The position numbers and the translations under genes were made by a program. A stretch of DNA of 64,000 bases, taken from contig NZ_CP107575.1 in assembly GCF_025854375.1 (NCBI RefSeq), positions 1,488,001-1,552,000 on the forward strand, given 5' to 3'. The notes beneath the pieces are model-generated. The model was not told where the DNA came from, did no database searches, and saw nothing but the letters and a program-made list of their open reading frames with translations. Source of the DNA: Glutamicibacter sp. JL.03c (GTDB lineage: Bacteria > Actinomycetota > Actinomycetes > Actinomycetales > Micrococcaceae). This document shows, piece after piece, positions 8,529-17,400 of the stretch; within the stretch, counting starts at the first letter, position 1, and every line of letters starts with the position of its first letter.

Positions 8529-10707
8529 TCCAAGCTCCGTTGTGTTTGAAGAATCCGAGCTCGCAATGTACTTGGGCAACAAGAACGCCCAGTCTCTCGA
8601 CAAAGCCTTTGGATACAAGACCGTTGGGGACTTTCTCTGGCATTTTCCGCGTCGATATGTTGAAGTTGGCGAGCTCACGCCCATTGCCGAACTTCCGTTT
8701 GATGAACACGTCACGGTTGTCGCCCAGGTAGTCAACGTCAGCCAGCGGCAAATGCACTCACGCCGCGGATTCATCTTCGAAGTGACCGTCAGCGATGAAT
8801 TGAGTTCCGGCGGCCAAGAACTGAAAATGACATTCTTCAACGGGTATCAAGCACGCACGGACTTGATCGTTGGGACCATCGCCATGTTCAGCGGAAAAGT
8901 CGGCTGGTATCAGGATCACCTCCAGTTGAGCCAACCTGACTACGCGGTCCTAGACGAAGCCTCGCAAGCTGATCCTCGTCCCATTCCGATCTATCCGGCA
9001 TCGGCGAAGATGCCAAACAAGCGGATTCGGGACTTGATGGGACTTCTCATAGAGCACCTGACTGCGGAGAACCTGCCGGAATTCCTTCCCGAAGAGATCC
9101 TTCGTTCGCATCACTATCCGGAACGCCACAAAGCGTTTCTTGAACGCCATGTACCTCGCGAAATAAAAAACGCCTATATCGCCAGACAGCGTTTCGCTTT
9201 CGAAGAAGCTTTCATTCTCCAGCTATCGCTTGCTGAAAGGAGCCGCCAGCTGGGCACGCAGCTGGCTATCGCCCGTCCACGCATTTCAGGACGCTTGGCT
9301 GAAAAATTCGACAATCAATTGCCGTTTGAACTGACCGAAGATCAGCTGCAGGTAGGGGACCAGATCTCATCTGACTTGGGCCAGGCCCACCCGATGCATC
9401 GATTGCTCCAGGGCGAGGTAGGTTCGGGCAAGACGATCGTCGCCCTGCGCGCCATCCTGCAAGTCATCGATGCCGGGGGACAAGCCGCGCTCTTGGCGCC
9501 AACGGAAGTTCTCGCAGCACAACATTTCAGCTCCATCAAGAAAATGCTCGGCAAATTGGGGGAGCCCGGACTATTCGGCGAAGGCGAAGGAACTGGTATC
9601 GCGTTGTTGACCGGTTCTGCAAGAACCGCTCAACGCCGTGAAGCCTTGCTAGGAATAGCCAGCGGTGAAACCGGTCTGATCATCGGCACGCATGCTCTGC
9701 TAAGCGATCAGGTCCAATTCGCGGAGCTTGCCCTGGTCGTCGTTGACGAGCAGCACCGATTCGGCGTCGAACAACGTGATGCCCTCCGCGCAAAATCGGG
9801 CGCCGCCCTCCCGCATACGTTGGTGATGACCGCTACCCCGATTCCCAGGACAGTCGCGATGACCGTCTTTGGAGACCTGGATACCTCGACCATCAAGCGT
9901 CTGCCGGCCGGGCGTGCACCCATCCAGACCCATATCGTTCCCATGCAGCTGACCGGATACCGTGACCGCCTGTTCTCGCGGATCACCGAAGAGGTTTCCA
10001 AGGGGCATCAGGTGTATGTTGTTTGCCCGCGAATTACGGATACAGCCGCTGAACAGGGCGTGCTTCTCTCGACCTATGAGGCGCCTTCGGGCCAAACCAT
10101 GAGCGTTGAAGCAATGACGGAACTGCTCGCGGGCATGCCTGAATTCGCTTCGATCCAAATCGAGGCTTTGCACTCGCAGCTTGATTCGGCGCAGAAGCAA
10201 GATGTCATGGATTCATTTGCCAGAGGCGAAATTGATGTGCTCGTCTCGACCACTGTCATCGAGGTGGGCGTTGACGTGCACAACGCAACACTGATGGTCA
10301 TCATGGACGCTGAACGATTCGGGATATCCCAGCTGCACCAGTTGCGCGGTCGTGTGGGGCGTGGCGGATTGCCCGGCACATGCCTGATGACCACGTGGCT
10401 TGATGCCGACCATCCTTCAGTAGCACGGCTCAAGACCATCGAAGCGACAATGGACGGATTCGAACTAGCCGAGGCAGACTTGGCGGAGCGACGTGAAGGA
10501 AACATCTTAGGTGTTCAGCAGTCCGGGAGCCAGTCATCGCTCAAGGAGCTGAGTATCATCAGGGACCGTTCACTTATTGAGCAATCCCGGAACAACGTTG
10601 ATGTCCTCATGAAGGTGCCGCATTGGCACGAGAAATATCCGCGTCTCGTTCAGATCGCCGGAGCATGGGCCGATGAATCAACAAAAGAATTCTTGAACAA
10701 GAACTAG
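8521..10707 (+). CDS. recG: ATP-dependent DNA helicase RecG
   Basis: 728 residues, the usual RecG length. Remodels stalled replication forks and Holliday junctions. An N-terminal wedge/OB-fold domain (residues 1-250) is followed by two RecA-like domains: Walker A GEVGSGKTIVALR, DEQH box VVDEQHRFGVEQRD, MTATPIPRTVAMT, and in domain 2 STTVIEVGVDV and QLRGRVGRGG. The C-terminal TRG-like segment is present (NILGVQQSGSQSSL). ATG at 8521 overlaps the DAK2 stop. Upstream of rsmD by 14 bases, as is normal in actinobacteria. Confidence 0.97.
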   Translation: MTNPSSVVFEESELAMYLGNKNAQSLDKAFGYKTVGDFLWHFPRRYVEVGELTPIAELPFDEHVTVVAQVVNVSQRQMHSRRGFIFEVTVSDELSSGGQELKMTFFNGYQARTDLIVGTIAMFSGKVGWYQDHLQLSQPDYAVLDEASQADPRPIPIYPASAKMPNKRIRDLMGLLIEHLTAENLPEFLPEEILRSHHYPERHKAFLERHVPREIKNAYIARQRFAFEEAFILQLSLAERSRQLGTQLAIARPRISGRLAEKFDNQLPFELTEDQLQVGDQISSDLGQAHPMHRLLQGEVGSGKTIVALRAILQVIDAGGQAALLAPTEVLAAQHFSSIKKMLGKLGEPGLFGEGEGTGIALLTGSARTAQRREALLGIASGETGLIIGTHALLSDQVQFAELALVVVDEQHRFGVEQRDALRAKSGAALPHTLVMTATPIPRTVAMTVFGDLDTSTIKRLPAGRAPIQTHIVPMQLTGYRDRLFSRITEEVSKGHQVYVVCPRITDTAAEQGVLLSTYEAPSGQTMSVEAMTELLAGMPEFASIQIEALHSQLDSAQKQDVMDSFARGEIDVLVSTTVIEVGVDVHNATLMVIMDAERFGISQLHQLRGRVGRGGLPGTCLMTTWLDADHPSVARLKTIEATMDGFELAEADLAERREGNILGVQQSGSQSSLKELSIIRDRSLIEQSRNNVDVLMKVPHWHEKYPRLVQIAGAWADESTKEFLNKN

Positions 10708-10721
10708 CAGGAAAGGCTGAA

Positions 10722-11312
10722 ATGAGCCGAATTATTGCCGGCATCGCTGGCGGCCAGCCACTGAAATCAGTTCCCGGAGATGCGACTCGACCGACCACAG
10801 ATCGCGTGAAGGAAGCACTTTTTTCACGCCTTGAAAGCTGGGACCTAATCGCAGGCGCCCGTGTGCTGGACCTTTTTGCTGGTTCTGGTGCTCTGGGGAT
10901 AGAATCCGCAAGCCGGGGTGCCCGTCAAGTCGTACTCGTTGAAAAGGCTCCCAAAGCCGCCAGCGTATGCCAGCAGAACGCGGCCTTGATTAACAAGGTA
11001 CTGAATACATCAACAGTTTCGGTACAGCGCGGTTCAGTGGACTCGGTCCTGGATGGCTACATGAACGCTGCTACCGGGTTGCCGAACCGCACCTTCGACC
11101 TCGTTCTATTGGATCCGCCTTATCCGCTGACCGAAGATGAGCTCGCGACGACCTTGCAGAAAATCTCGAAAGTCCTGGCCGAAAACGCGACGGTAATGGT
11201 CGAGCGTTCCAGCCGTTCTCCGGAACCTTCGTGGCCTACTGAGTTGGTGAATTTCTCCGACAAGAAGTACGGAGAAACCCACTTATGGTTTGCTGAACCT
11301 GTCGAGGCCTAG
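10722..11312 (+). CDS. rsmD: 16S rRNA (guanine(966)-N2)-methyltransferase
   Basis: 196 residues. SAM-dependent methylation of G966 in 16S rRNA. N-terminal MSRIIAGIAGGQPL is the typical RIIAG opening, then RPTTDRVKEALFSRL, the SAM-binding VLDLFAGSGALGIESASRGA and the catalytic DPPY. AGGAAAGG sits 6 bases upstream of the ATG. Its 3' end overlaps the convergent spermidine-synthase-like gene by 30 bases. In related genomes rsmD is directly followed by coaD; here two minus-strand genes lie between. Confidence 0.95.
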   Translation: MSRIIAGIAGGQPLKSVPGDATRPTTDRVKEALFSRLESWDLIAGARVLDLFAGSGALGIESASRGARQVVLVEKAPKAASVCQQNAALINKVLNTSTVSVQRGSVDSVLDGYMNAATGLPNRTFDLVLLDPPYPLTEDELATTLQKISKVLAENATVMVERSSRSPEPSWPTELVNFSDKKYGETHLWFAEPVEA

Positions 11313-12065
11313 ACCAGAACGGACTTCCGCCGGATAAGGCCCGGCCGCTTGGCAGCGGTCAACCAGTTCCTCAGGGACCTGGTTCCTCGAAGCTGTGAGG
11401 ATGAGGTTGCCTGGGTACCGGGACGTAAACATCTCTGGTGTTGCACTGAGCATCACGAAATCGAAAGCAGAACGCACGGCGGCGACTTGTGACTTGGTGA
11501 AGCGCAGCGGGGGATCGTCGCCAATATTGACGAACAGCAGTCCATCGTCGGTCAGAGACTCCCTGAGCTCGGTGTAGTACTCCGGCGTAGTGAGGTGTTC
11601 TGGCGCTTCAGGCCCGGAGAAGATGTCGAGTACGATTGCATCGAATTTTTCTCCTGCCAGTTCCTCAGCCAAGACTGATCGGGCATCAGCTACGACTGGG
11701 GTGAGATCGCAGCCAGAAGGCAGTGGCAGCTGGGTCAGTACAAAATCTAGAAGTTCTCGTTCGATGTCAACGGCAACATGCTTGCTGCCTGGATAGACTA
11801 CGCTTGCCCAACGGGCCAACGTCAATGCGCCGGCTCCCAGATGAAGCATCTTGAGTGGATTTTCAGGTGTGCGCAACGTCTGCAGATGATTCGCAATGCG
11901 GGCAAGGTACTCGTAGAAGACGTCTTCCGGATGAGCCAGATTCACATGCGACTGCGGGGCGTCGCCAATGGCAAGAATTTTCGAGCCAGGGATCAAGTCA
12001 TCGTCGTAGATGGTGGCATGTGCCTGAACGAATCCCAACCACCGCTTCGCAGGTTTTCCCTTCAT
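11283..12065 (-). CDS. spermidine-synthase-like methyltransferase-fold protein
   Basis: 260 residues. A Rossmann-fold domain with SAM-type motif LHLGAGALTLARW at about residues 95-107, acidic VAVDIERELLDF and FDAIVLDIFSGPEAP resembles polyamine aminopropyltransferases, but no N-terminal membrane part is present and the spermidine-specific residues cannot be confirmed. Proteins of this kind in actinobacteria are generally annotated as spermidine synthase or as SAM-dependent methyltransferase without known substrate. Its start codon overlaps the aminotransferase stop by 4 bases (ATGA), so the two are one transcript. Confidence 0.8.
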   Translation of the reverse strand: MKGKPAKRWLGFVQAHATIYDDDLIPGSKILAIGDAPQSHVNLAHPEDVFYEYLARIANHLQTLRTPENPLKMLHLGAGALTLARWASVVYPGSKHVAVDIERELLDFVLTQLPLPSGCDLTPVVADARSVLAEELAGEKFDAIVLDIFSGPEAPEHLTTPEYYTELRESLTDDGLLFVNIGDDPPLRFTKSQVAAVRSAFDFVMLSATPEMFTSRYPGNLILTASRNQVPEELVDRCQAAGPYPAEVRSGLGLDRFSKP

Positions 12066-13273
12066 CGGTTCAAGACTCCCGGGAGCTGTTGCAGTTTTTC
12101 AACCGCATCTGTCAGGATTTCGGGCTTCTTGCAGAACGCGAAGCGCAGCAGCCCCTGGTAGCTGGAAGCGTTCTGTGGATGCACGAAGACTGACATTGGG
12201 ATGGCAGCGACGCCAACGTCCCGTGGCATCTTGCGCGCGACCTCGATAGCGTCGTTGTGCTTGAAACCGTTTATATCGGCAACCAGGAAATACGTCCCTT
12301 TGGGACGAATGACTGGAATGCCAGCATTTTCGAGTCCATCAGCGAGAATTTTTGCTCCCTGCGCCAGCGATGACGCGAAGCCAGTGAAGAATGACTCTGG
12401 CAGCTTCAAGGCGTTGGCGACAGCTGGCTGAAAAGCCGGCCCTGAGGAATAGGTCAGGAACTGCTTTACCGTGCGAATCGCGGTGATCAAGTTCTGCGGA
12501 CCTGTAGCCCAACCTACTTTCCAACCGGTAAATGAAAACGACTTTCCCGCGGACGATATGGTGATCGTTCGTTCAAACCCGCCAGGCAAACTCGCAATAG
12601 GCACATGTTTCGTTCCAAATGTCAGATGTTCGTAGACTTCGTCGGCAACGATAATGCAGTCATGCTGATGGGCCAGGGCAATGACTTCATTGAGCATAGA
12701 AGTCGAGAACACCGTTCCCGTAGGGTTGTGGGGATTATTGATCAGGATGACGCGCGTATTGTCCGTGATTGCCTGTCGCAAATCATCGACACTCGGCTCG
12801 AAGCTCGGAGCCTGTAGCTGAACCACGTTATGTTGCGCATTAGCCAGACCGATCATCGCTGCGTATGAGTCATAGAAGGGCTCAAAGGTAACCACTTCAT
12901 CGCCAGGTTCAAGGAAGGCAAGCAGTGCTGATGCGATAGCTTCAGTCGCACCGGTTGAGACTACTACTTCGTTGGCAGGGTCAATGTCCAGCGAATAGAA
13001 GCGCTTCTGATGATCGGAGATCGCGTGACGCAGTTCCAAGATTCCTGAGCCCGGCGCGTACTGATTGGACCCGGCCAGTATTGCATCGACAGCGATTTGG
13101 CGTATTTCGGCAGGACCCTCGGTGTCTGGAAAACCCTGGCCCAAGTTGATGGCATCATGCTTGTTGGCCAGGGCGGTGATCTCTTCAAAGATGGTCACCC
13201 CAGGCTGGCCAGAAGCGTCCAATAAATTTGCGCCGTGGGCTGTTCTCTGCCAAGGAGTCATGGAATTGCTCAT
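12062..13273 (-). CDS. PLP-dependent class I/II aminotransferase
   Basis: 403 residues, fold-type I aminotransferase. Signatures: INLGQGFPDTEGP near the N-terminus, NQYAPGSGILELRHAI, the PLP-contact VVSTGATEAIASAL, NNPHNPTGTVFS, VADEVYEHLTF and the Schiff-base lysine in SSAGKSFSFTGWKVGW. The closest known types are the kynurenine/methionine/N-succinyl-DAP aminotransferase group; the substrate cannot be chosen from sequence. It is divergent from coaD with a 112-base gap, and coupled to the downstream spermidine-synthase-like gene by ATGA. Confidence 0.88.
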   Translation of the reverse strand: MSNSMTPWQRTAHGANLLDASGQPGVTIFEEITALANKHDAINLGQGFPDTEGPAEIRQIAVDAILAGSNQYAPGSGILELRHAISDHQKRFYSLDIDPANEVVVSTGATEAIASALLAFLEPGDEVVTFEPFYDSYAAMIGLANAQHNVVQLQAPSFEPSVDDLRQAITDNTRVILINNPHNPTGTVFSTSMLNEVIALAHQHDCIIVADEVYEHLTFGTKHVPIASLPGGFERTITISSAGKSFSFTGWKVGWATGPQNLITAIRTVKQFLTYSSGPAFQPAVANALKLPESFFTGFASSLAQGAKILADGLENAGIPVIRPKGTYFLVADINGFKHNDAIEVARKMPRDVGVAAIPMSVFVHPQNASSYQGLLRFAFCKKPEILTDAVEKLQQLPGVLNR

Positions 13274-13385
13274 AAGTTCATTATGGACGCGCGCTCATGA
13301 AATGTTGTCCATTGAGTCGTGCAATCGTTACGGGACATTCACCGAAGTTCCAACAACTGACGCGAGTTCTTGATAGATTCAATTC

Positions 13386-13853
13386 ATGCGAAGAGCAGTA
13401 TGCCCCGGTTCCTTTGACCCGATTCACAACGGCCACGTTGAAATTATTGCGCGTGCAGCCAGTCTATTTGACGAGGTGATCGTTGCCATATCCACGAACT
13501 ACTCGAAGAAATATCGCTTTGGCGAAGACGAGCGAGTAGCGATGGTGGAAGAAACAGTGGGGGGTCTGCGAGGCGTTACTGCGATTCCGATGGGTCAAGG
13601 ATTGCTGGCGGATTTCTGCAAGGAACACGGCGCGGAAGCGATCGTCAAGGGGCTCCGAAGCACCGTTGACTATGCCTACGAAATCCCGATGGCAACGATG
13701 AACCGACACCTGACGGGCGTCGAGACAGTGTTCCTGCAGGCGGATACCCGCTTTACCCACCTGTCATCTTCACTTCTGAAGGAAGTGCAGTCATTGGGCG
13801 GCAACGTGGCGGAATACTTTCCGCGGGCTGTAATGAAGAGGCTGCTTCGCTAA
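13386..13853 (+). CDS. coaD: phosphopantetheine adenylyltransferase
   Basis: 155 residues. Adenylates 4'-phosphopantetheine in coenzyme A synthesis. Nucleotidyltransferase motif PGSFDPIHNGHVEIIARA at residues 7-24, then YRFGEDERVAMVEE and the AIVKGLRSTVDYAYEIPMATMNR segment typical of CoaD, ending in THLSSSLLKEV. No ribosome-binding site is visible; a -10-like TAGATT at 13374-13379 ends 6 bases before the ATG, which would fit a leaderless transcript. In relatives the next gene is yceD/DUF177; here about 18 kb of glycopolymer genes intervene. Confidence 0.96.
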   Translation: MRRAVCPGSFDPIHNGHVEIIARAASLFDEVIVAISTNYSKKYRFGEDERVAMVEETVGGLRGVTAIPMGQGLLADFCKEHGAEAIVKGLRSTVDYAYEIPMATMNRHLTGVETVFLQADTRFTHLSSSLLKEVQSLGGNVAEYFPRAVMKRLLR

Positions 13854-13871
13854 TCGCCATTTTCATGAAGT

Positions 13872-13899
13872 TTGTAATTACACAGGGTAGATATAAGAT
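13872..13899 (+). promoter_or_regulatory. candidate promoter of galU
   Basis: TTGTAA (13872-13877), 16-base spacer, TAAGAT (13894-13899), 47 bases before the galU ATG. This is pattern matching to a sigma-70-type promoter only. Confidence 0.4.
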
Positions 13900-13946
13900 T
13901 AGACCCTCGAAAGATCACTCTCACTTATTCGGACGGTTTTCCTAAA

Positions 13947-14846
13947 ATGAATCAACGTGCCATCACAAAGGCAGTCATTCCTGCAGCAGGACTCGGAACC
14001 CGATTCTTGCCAGCAACCAAGGCCATGCCGAAAGAGATGCTGCCGGTTGTCGATAAGCCGGCAATCCAGTACGTCGTCTCGGAAGCCGTCAAGGCTGGCT
14101 TCACTGACTTGCTCATGGTTACGGGTCGCAGCAAGCGCGCCCTCGAAGATCACTTCGACCGCGTTCCATCTCTGGAGTACTCGCTTGAAGCCAAGGGCGA
14201 TAAGAAGAAGCTGGATGCAATCCACGAGGCCACTCACCTTGGCGACATCCACTATGTTCGCCAGGGCGATCCAAAGGGCTTGGGCCACGCAGTTCTGTGC
14301 GCAAAGCAGCACGTGGGCGACGAGCCGTTTGCTGTATTGCTAGGTGATGACCTCATTGACGAGCGCGATGAACTGCTGTCCGTGATGGCCGAAGTGCAGC
14401 GTAAAACCGGTGGCTCGGTGATCGCGTTGATGGAGGTAGAGCCAGAACAGATCAGCGCCTATGGTTGTGCTGACGTTTCGGCAGTCGAAGGCGAAGAATA
14501 CGTCAAGGTCAATGGCTTGATTGAGAAGCCAGCCGTCGATGAAGCGCCAAGCAACTTGGCTGTCATCGGACGCTACTTGCTCCACCCGCGAGTTTTCGAA
14601 GTCCTGGAGCACACCGCCCCAGGCCGCGGCAACGAAATCCAGCTGACCGATGCCTTGCAGGTGCTTGCAGCAGCTGAGGGCGAAGGTTCGGGTGTGCACG
14701 CAGTTGTGTTCCGTGGCCGCCGTTACGACACCGGTGACAAGCTGAGCTATCTGCAAGCCAATATCACCTTAGCGGTTGATCATGACGACCTCGGTGCCGG
14801 TTTGAAGACCTGGCTCAAGGAGTTTGTCGCAGAATTGGACGACTAA
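13947..14846 (+). CDS. galU: UTP--glucose-1-phosphate uridylyltransferase
   Basis: 299 residues. Makes UDP-glucose, a sugar donor for wall polymers and glycolipids. The N-terminal nucleotide-binding signature AVIPAAGLGTRFLPATKAMPKEMLPV is complete, followed by VDKPAIQYVVSEAVKAG, the VRQGDPKGLGHAVLCAKQ segment, and IEKPAVDEAPSNLAVIGRY. No clear ribosome-binding site; the region before the ATG is AT-rich with a candidate promoter. As the first gene after coaD it opens the glycopolymer island and probably supplies it with precursor. A strong hairpin at 14911-14958 ends the transcript. Confidence 0.95.
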   Translation: MNQRAITKAVIPAAGLGTRFLPATKAMPKEMLPVVDKPAIQYVVSEAVKAGFTDLLMVTGRSKRALEDHFDRVPSLEYSLEAKGDKKKLDAIHEATHLGDIHYVRQGDPKGLGHAVLCAKQHVGDEPFAVLLGDDLIDERDELLSVMAEVQRKTGGSVIALMEVEPEQISAYGCADVSAVEGEEYVKVNGLIEKPAVDEAPSNLAVIGRYLLHPRVFEVLEHTAPGRGNEIQLTDALQVLAAAEGEGSGVHAVVFRGRRYDTGDKLSYLQANITLAVDHDDLGAGLKTWLKEFVAELDD

Positions 14847-14910
14847 TCACTCCTTGCCAGCTTTGACACCCCAACCAATGGCCGTCATTTCCTAGCTGAA
14901 GCATGAGTTA

Positions 14911-14958
14911 ACTAAGGCCTTGGTGCCCCCCGCTATGCGGAGGCACCAAGGCCTTAGT
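14911..14958. terminator. hairpin after galU
   Basis: 17-bp perfect arms (14911-14927 and 14942-14958), with an additional CCGC/GCGG pairing inside the loop. It lies between convergent galU and the SGNH hydrolase gene, so it may stop both. Confidence 0.75.
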
Positions 14959-15038
14959 GTGTATTCGCGATAGTTTGGTGCGCACGCAGGTATTTGAGTT
15001 TTGCGTTCGGCACCGTTTAGCACCTGACGCTGAACTTT

Positions 15039-15761
15039 TTAGCTGGTTGCAGGCAAGGACAACTCTTGGAGCAAGCGCTTCGCAATCGCCAGGTGCCCAG
15101 CCGTATTCGGGTGGAACAAATCGGATTTACCGTTCCATGTTTGTATCCCGCGGGGGCCGCGATTCTTGGCGTTCGAGTAAAGATCTGACAGCGACACGAA
15201 TGTACCGCTACTTGCTTCGCAGGACTGCTGGATAACAGTGTCTAGATCTTGTGCAATCTGAGTTTCCGGCCGATACCAGACACCTAAGCAGACGAAATGT
15301 ACCGATGGCGAAACCGAGCGGATCCGTTCGAGGTAGTCCCGATATTCCTTGCGGAAGGTGACAGTGGGCGTTTTAGCCCCGGCGTCGTTTGTCCCCAGTT
15401 CGATGATGGCCAAATCTAAATCCGCGGGAAGGCTCTTGCTGTGTGCGATGTAGTTCAACTTAGCGCCCGATTTGGCGATGGTTGTGATCGATTCAGTACC
15501 TGCGGCTTTGAGATGGCGTGAGGTAATCGCCCGGAAGCTCTCTGGGAGTGCGTGGGCGTCCCGACCTACACTGATCGAGTCGCCCGCGAACAGCACTCGA
15601 TCGAAATTGTTTCTTGCGGCGGGTTCTGCAGGGGCCGCGCTCGGGGGAGTCTCTGCAGCCTGGCTGTTCGATGAGATGATGCTTTGGATTGCAGGAACCA
15701 AGGCCACAGCCACCACGACGATCAGTACGAGGGTAATTGTGATCTTTTGTCGCAATGACAT
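15039..15761 (-). CDS. membrane-anchored or secreted SGNH/GDSL hydrolase
   Basis: About 240 residues from ATG 15761, chosen because GGGGA lies about 9 bases upstream and the protein then begins with a short basic stretch and a membrane segment (ITITLVLIVVVAVALVPAI); an upstream in-frame ATG at 15827 adds 22 unlikely residues. Catalytic blocks of the SGNH family are present: LFAGDSISVG (Ser), a GTND block in ELGTNDAG (Asn), and DLFHPNTAGH (Asp/His). An Ala/Pro-rich linker follows the anchor. It acts outside the membrane, probably as an esterase or deacylase on a polymer, but the substrate is not known. Confidence 0.85.
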   Translation of the reverse strand: MSLRQKITITLVLIVVVAVALVPAIQSIISSNSQAAETPPSAAPAEPAARNNFDRVLFAGDSISVGRDAHALPESFRAITSRHLKAAGTESITTIAKSGAKLNYIAHSKSLPADLDLAIIELGTNDAGAKTPTVTFRKEYRDYLERIRSVSPSVHFVCLGVWYRPETQIAQDLDTVIQQSCEASSGTFVSLSDLYSNAKNRGPRGIQTWNGKSDLFHPNTAGHLAIAKRLLQELSLPATS

Positions 15762-16101
15762 TCTGGTGTCCCCATATGCGTTCAGCACGTTCTGGCATGC
15801 AGTAACGTGTACGTGCTTATCGATCATTCAAAGTTTATCGGGACAGACTGCTGACTTCGTGGCTGACTGCTCAAGGATAGACGTGAATCCCATCGCTATT
15901 GAATGGAAAATGAAATTCTGACAGCTCTGTGCCAGTCTGAACATGACAAGTCGGATCCGCCGCACAGGGAATCAATAACCGGGCAGAGGTTTGAACGCGG
16001 AACTCTCGCGGTTCACAAGAAAAAGTGAATCATGATCGTCGCTACTGCCTTTGGTGCCAAGAACCGTCAGAATCACTGTAGGCGCTGGCATCGCCCTGCA
16101 C
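15762..16101. other. gene-free stretch
   Basis: No open frame with coding character and no clear hairpin seen. It holds the 5' region of the SGNH gene and the sequence downstream of the broken lipoprotein gene. Confidence 0.5.
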
Positions 16102-16813
16102 CTATATACGGATAGCGGTTAGGCCAACCGAATACTTCATTGAAGCAATCCACGAGACCGAAAAAGTCTCCAAGGTACGGCTCTCATCGAGATAAGAGAA
16201 ATCAAAAACGAGCAAGGCATCGTCGCAGGTTTCCGAGCAGTCGTTAACGAATGCGAACTCGGGCGAGTCCGTCGTGATGTAGGTGGAATCCTCGCCGACT
16301 GGGTCGTCGTCCGGTAGGCTACCTACTTCTCGAACGGTTCGCGCTAGATCTTCATTCACGACAAGTGTGTAGATCAGGTTCGCTTGTTGTGTCTCCCAAA
16401 TGGTTCACGAACATCGTTGATATTGATTTTGCCACTAGGCGCGTAGCAAATCTCGATGTCTACCAGGCACAGCCGTTCACTAGCTTTGGCGTGCACAGTG
16501 TAGCCGTCTACTGAAAATTCGGGCTCTCGTGGGGATGCTCATCTAGAGTCAGCTGAAAGTTGGACAGTCGACGGAGTTCCTACTTTCGAGAACGGTGTCT
16601 GTTCGCTGGGCCTTCAATATGGACATTGTCGAATTGGCGCCACGATCCTGTTTGTGAATTTCCGGCTCCATGCGAACTCATCGTTAACTCGACAGCATCT
16701 TTCTGCATGCCACTACATCCGTTCAATAGCAGTACGCCGGAGATTAGGACGGACGATATTCTCAGTGATTGACCATGGAAAGGACTGGCGGATTTCGTCG
16801 CAATCTTCACATG
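16102..16813 (-). pseudogene. frameshifted lipoprotein gene
   Basis: On the minus strand a GTG at 16813 opens a signal-peptide-like stretch ending in a lipobox (SGVLLLNGCSG). The frame stops at 16580. Coding-like sequence continues in other frames: a piece reading TPFSKVGTPSTVQLSADS, then PEFSVDGYTVHAKASERLC through ICYAPSGKININDVREPFG, then a last frame from about 16375 (LIYTLVVNEDLARTVREVG) to the stop at 16102. At least three frame changes or stops separate these pieces, so the gene is broken. The original product would be a secreted lipoprotein of about 230 residues; I do not recognise the family. Sequencing errors are a less likely alternative because the breaks are several. Confidence 0.6.
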
Positions 16814-17400
16814 GCCGAATGTGGAATTTCGGTGAAGCAGTAGTTTCTGAAATTCATATCCAAGCGCTAGAGAAAAAGTACGACGATTTTGGTGAATTTT
16901 CACCGACTCAAATCATGTGCACGGTTCATAGAGTTGGAATTGCCCAAGCTTCCGCAGTGATTCGTCCCGGTGGCTAATTCGGGGACCGTGGTAGTCCAAT
17001 GCCAACACTGCGCCAGGTGTGGTAGCTACCAGCACAACGTGTAAATGATCTTGCCGTTGAACCGCGCGCTCTGCTACGTAGGAGCGCGCTCAACTCTTTG
17101 TCTACTGACAATTGTTGCGTTTACATCTGCACGGTTGATTGCGGCTCTTCGGTTGGCCGCTCCGCTAGTTCCTTGGGGTGTTCATTTGACAAGCATCCTC
17201 TGATGAAATGATTGCGATGTTTTCAATGATTGAATTAATTCGATTAAATAGAGGATCATGAAAGCGAGTGGTGTTTCTCACTCTATTTAGAAGTCAATGC
17301 ACTCAGGATAATCACAAGTATCTTATGTATGCTGTCTCTTTGCGTGAAGTCTCTCGGCCTGTCCGGTTGCTTCAGTTTTGGCAGCCCGGGTGGAGATGAT
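16814..17400. promoter_or_regulatory. upstream region of lcp copy 2 with palindromes
   Basis: No convincing gene. An 8-bp inverted repeat (GCGCGCTC / GAGCGCGC, 17064-17089) may be a terminator or structured leader. At 17222-17247 three short AT-rich palindromes overlap: TTCAATGATTGAA, GAATTAATTC and TTAATTCGATTAA. They look like an operator for the polymer cluster that follows. Confidence 0.4.

Noticed and set aside
14957-15235. Open frame starting MCIRDS, a known translation of sequencing-adapter contamination.
   Set aside because: The bases here (GTG TGT ATT CGC GAT AGT) differ from the adapter, so this is chance. The frame lies inside the SGNH hydrolase gene on the opposite strand and has no domain.
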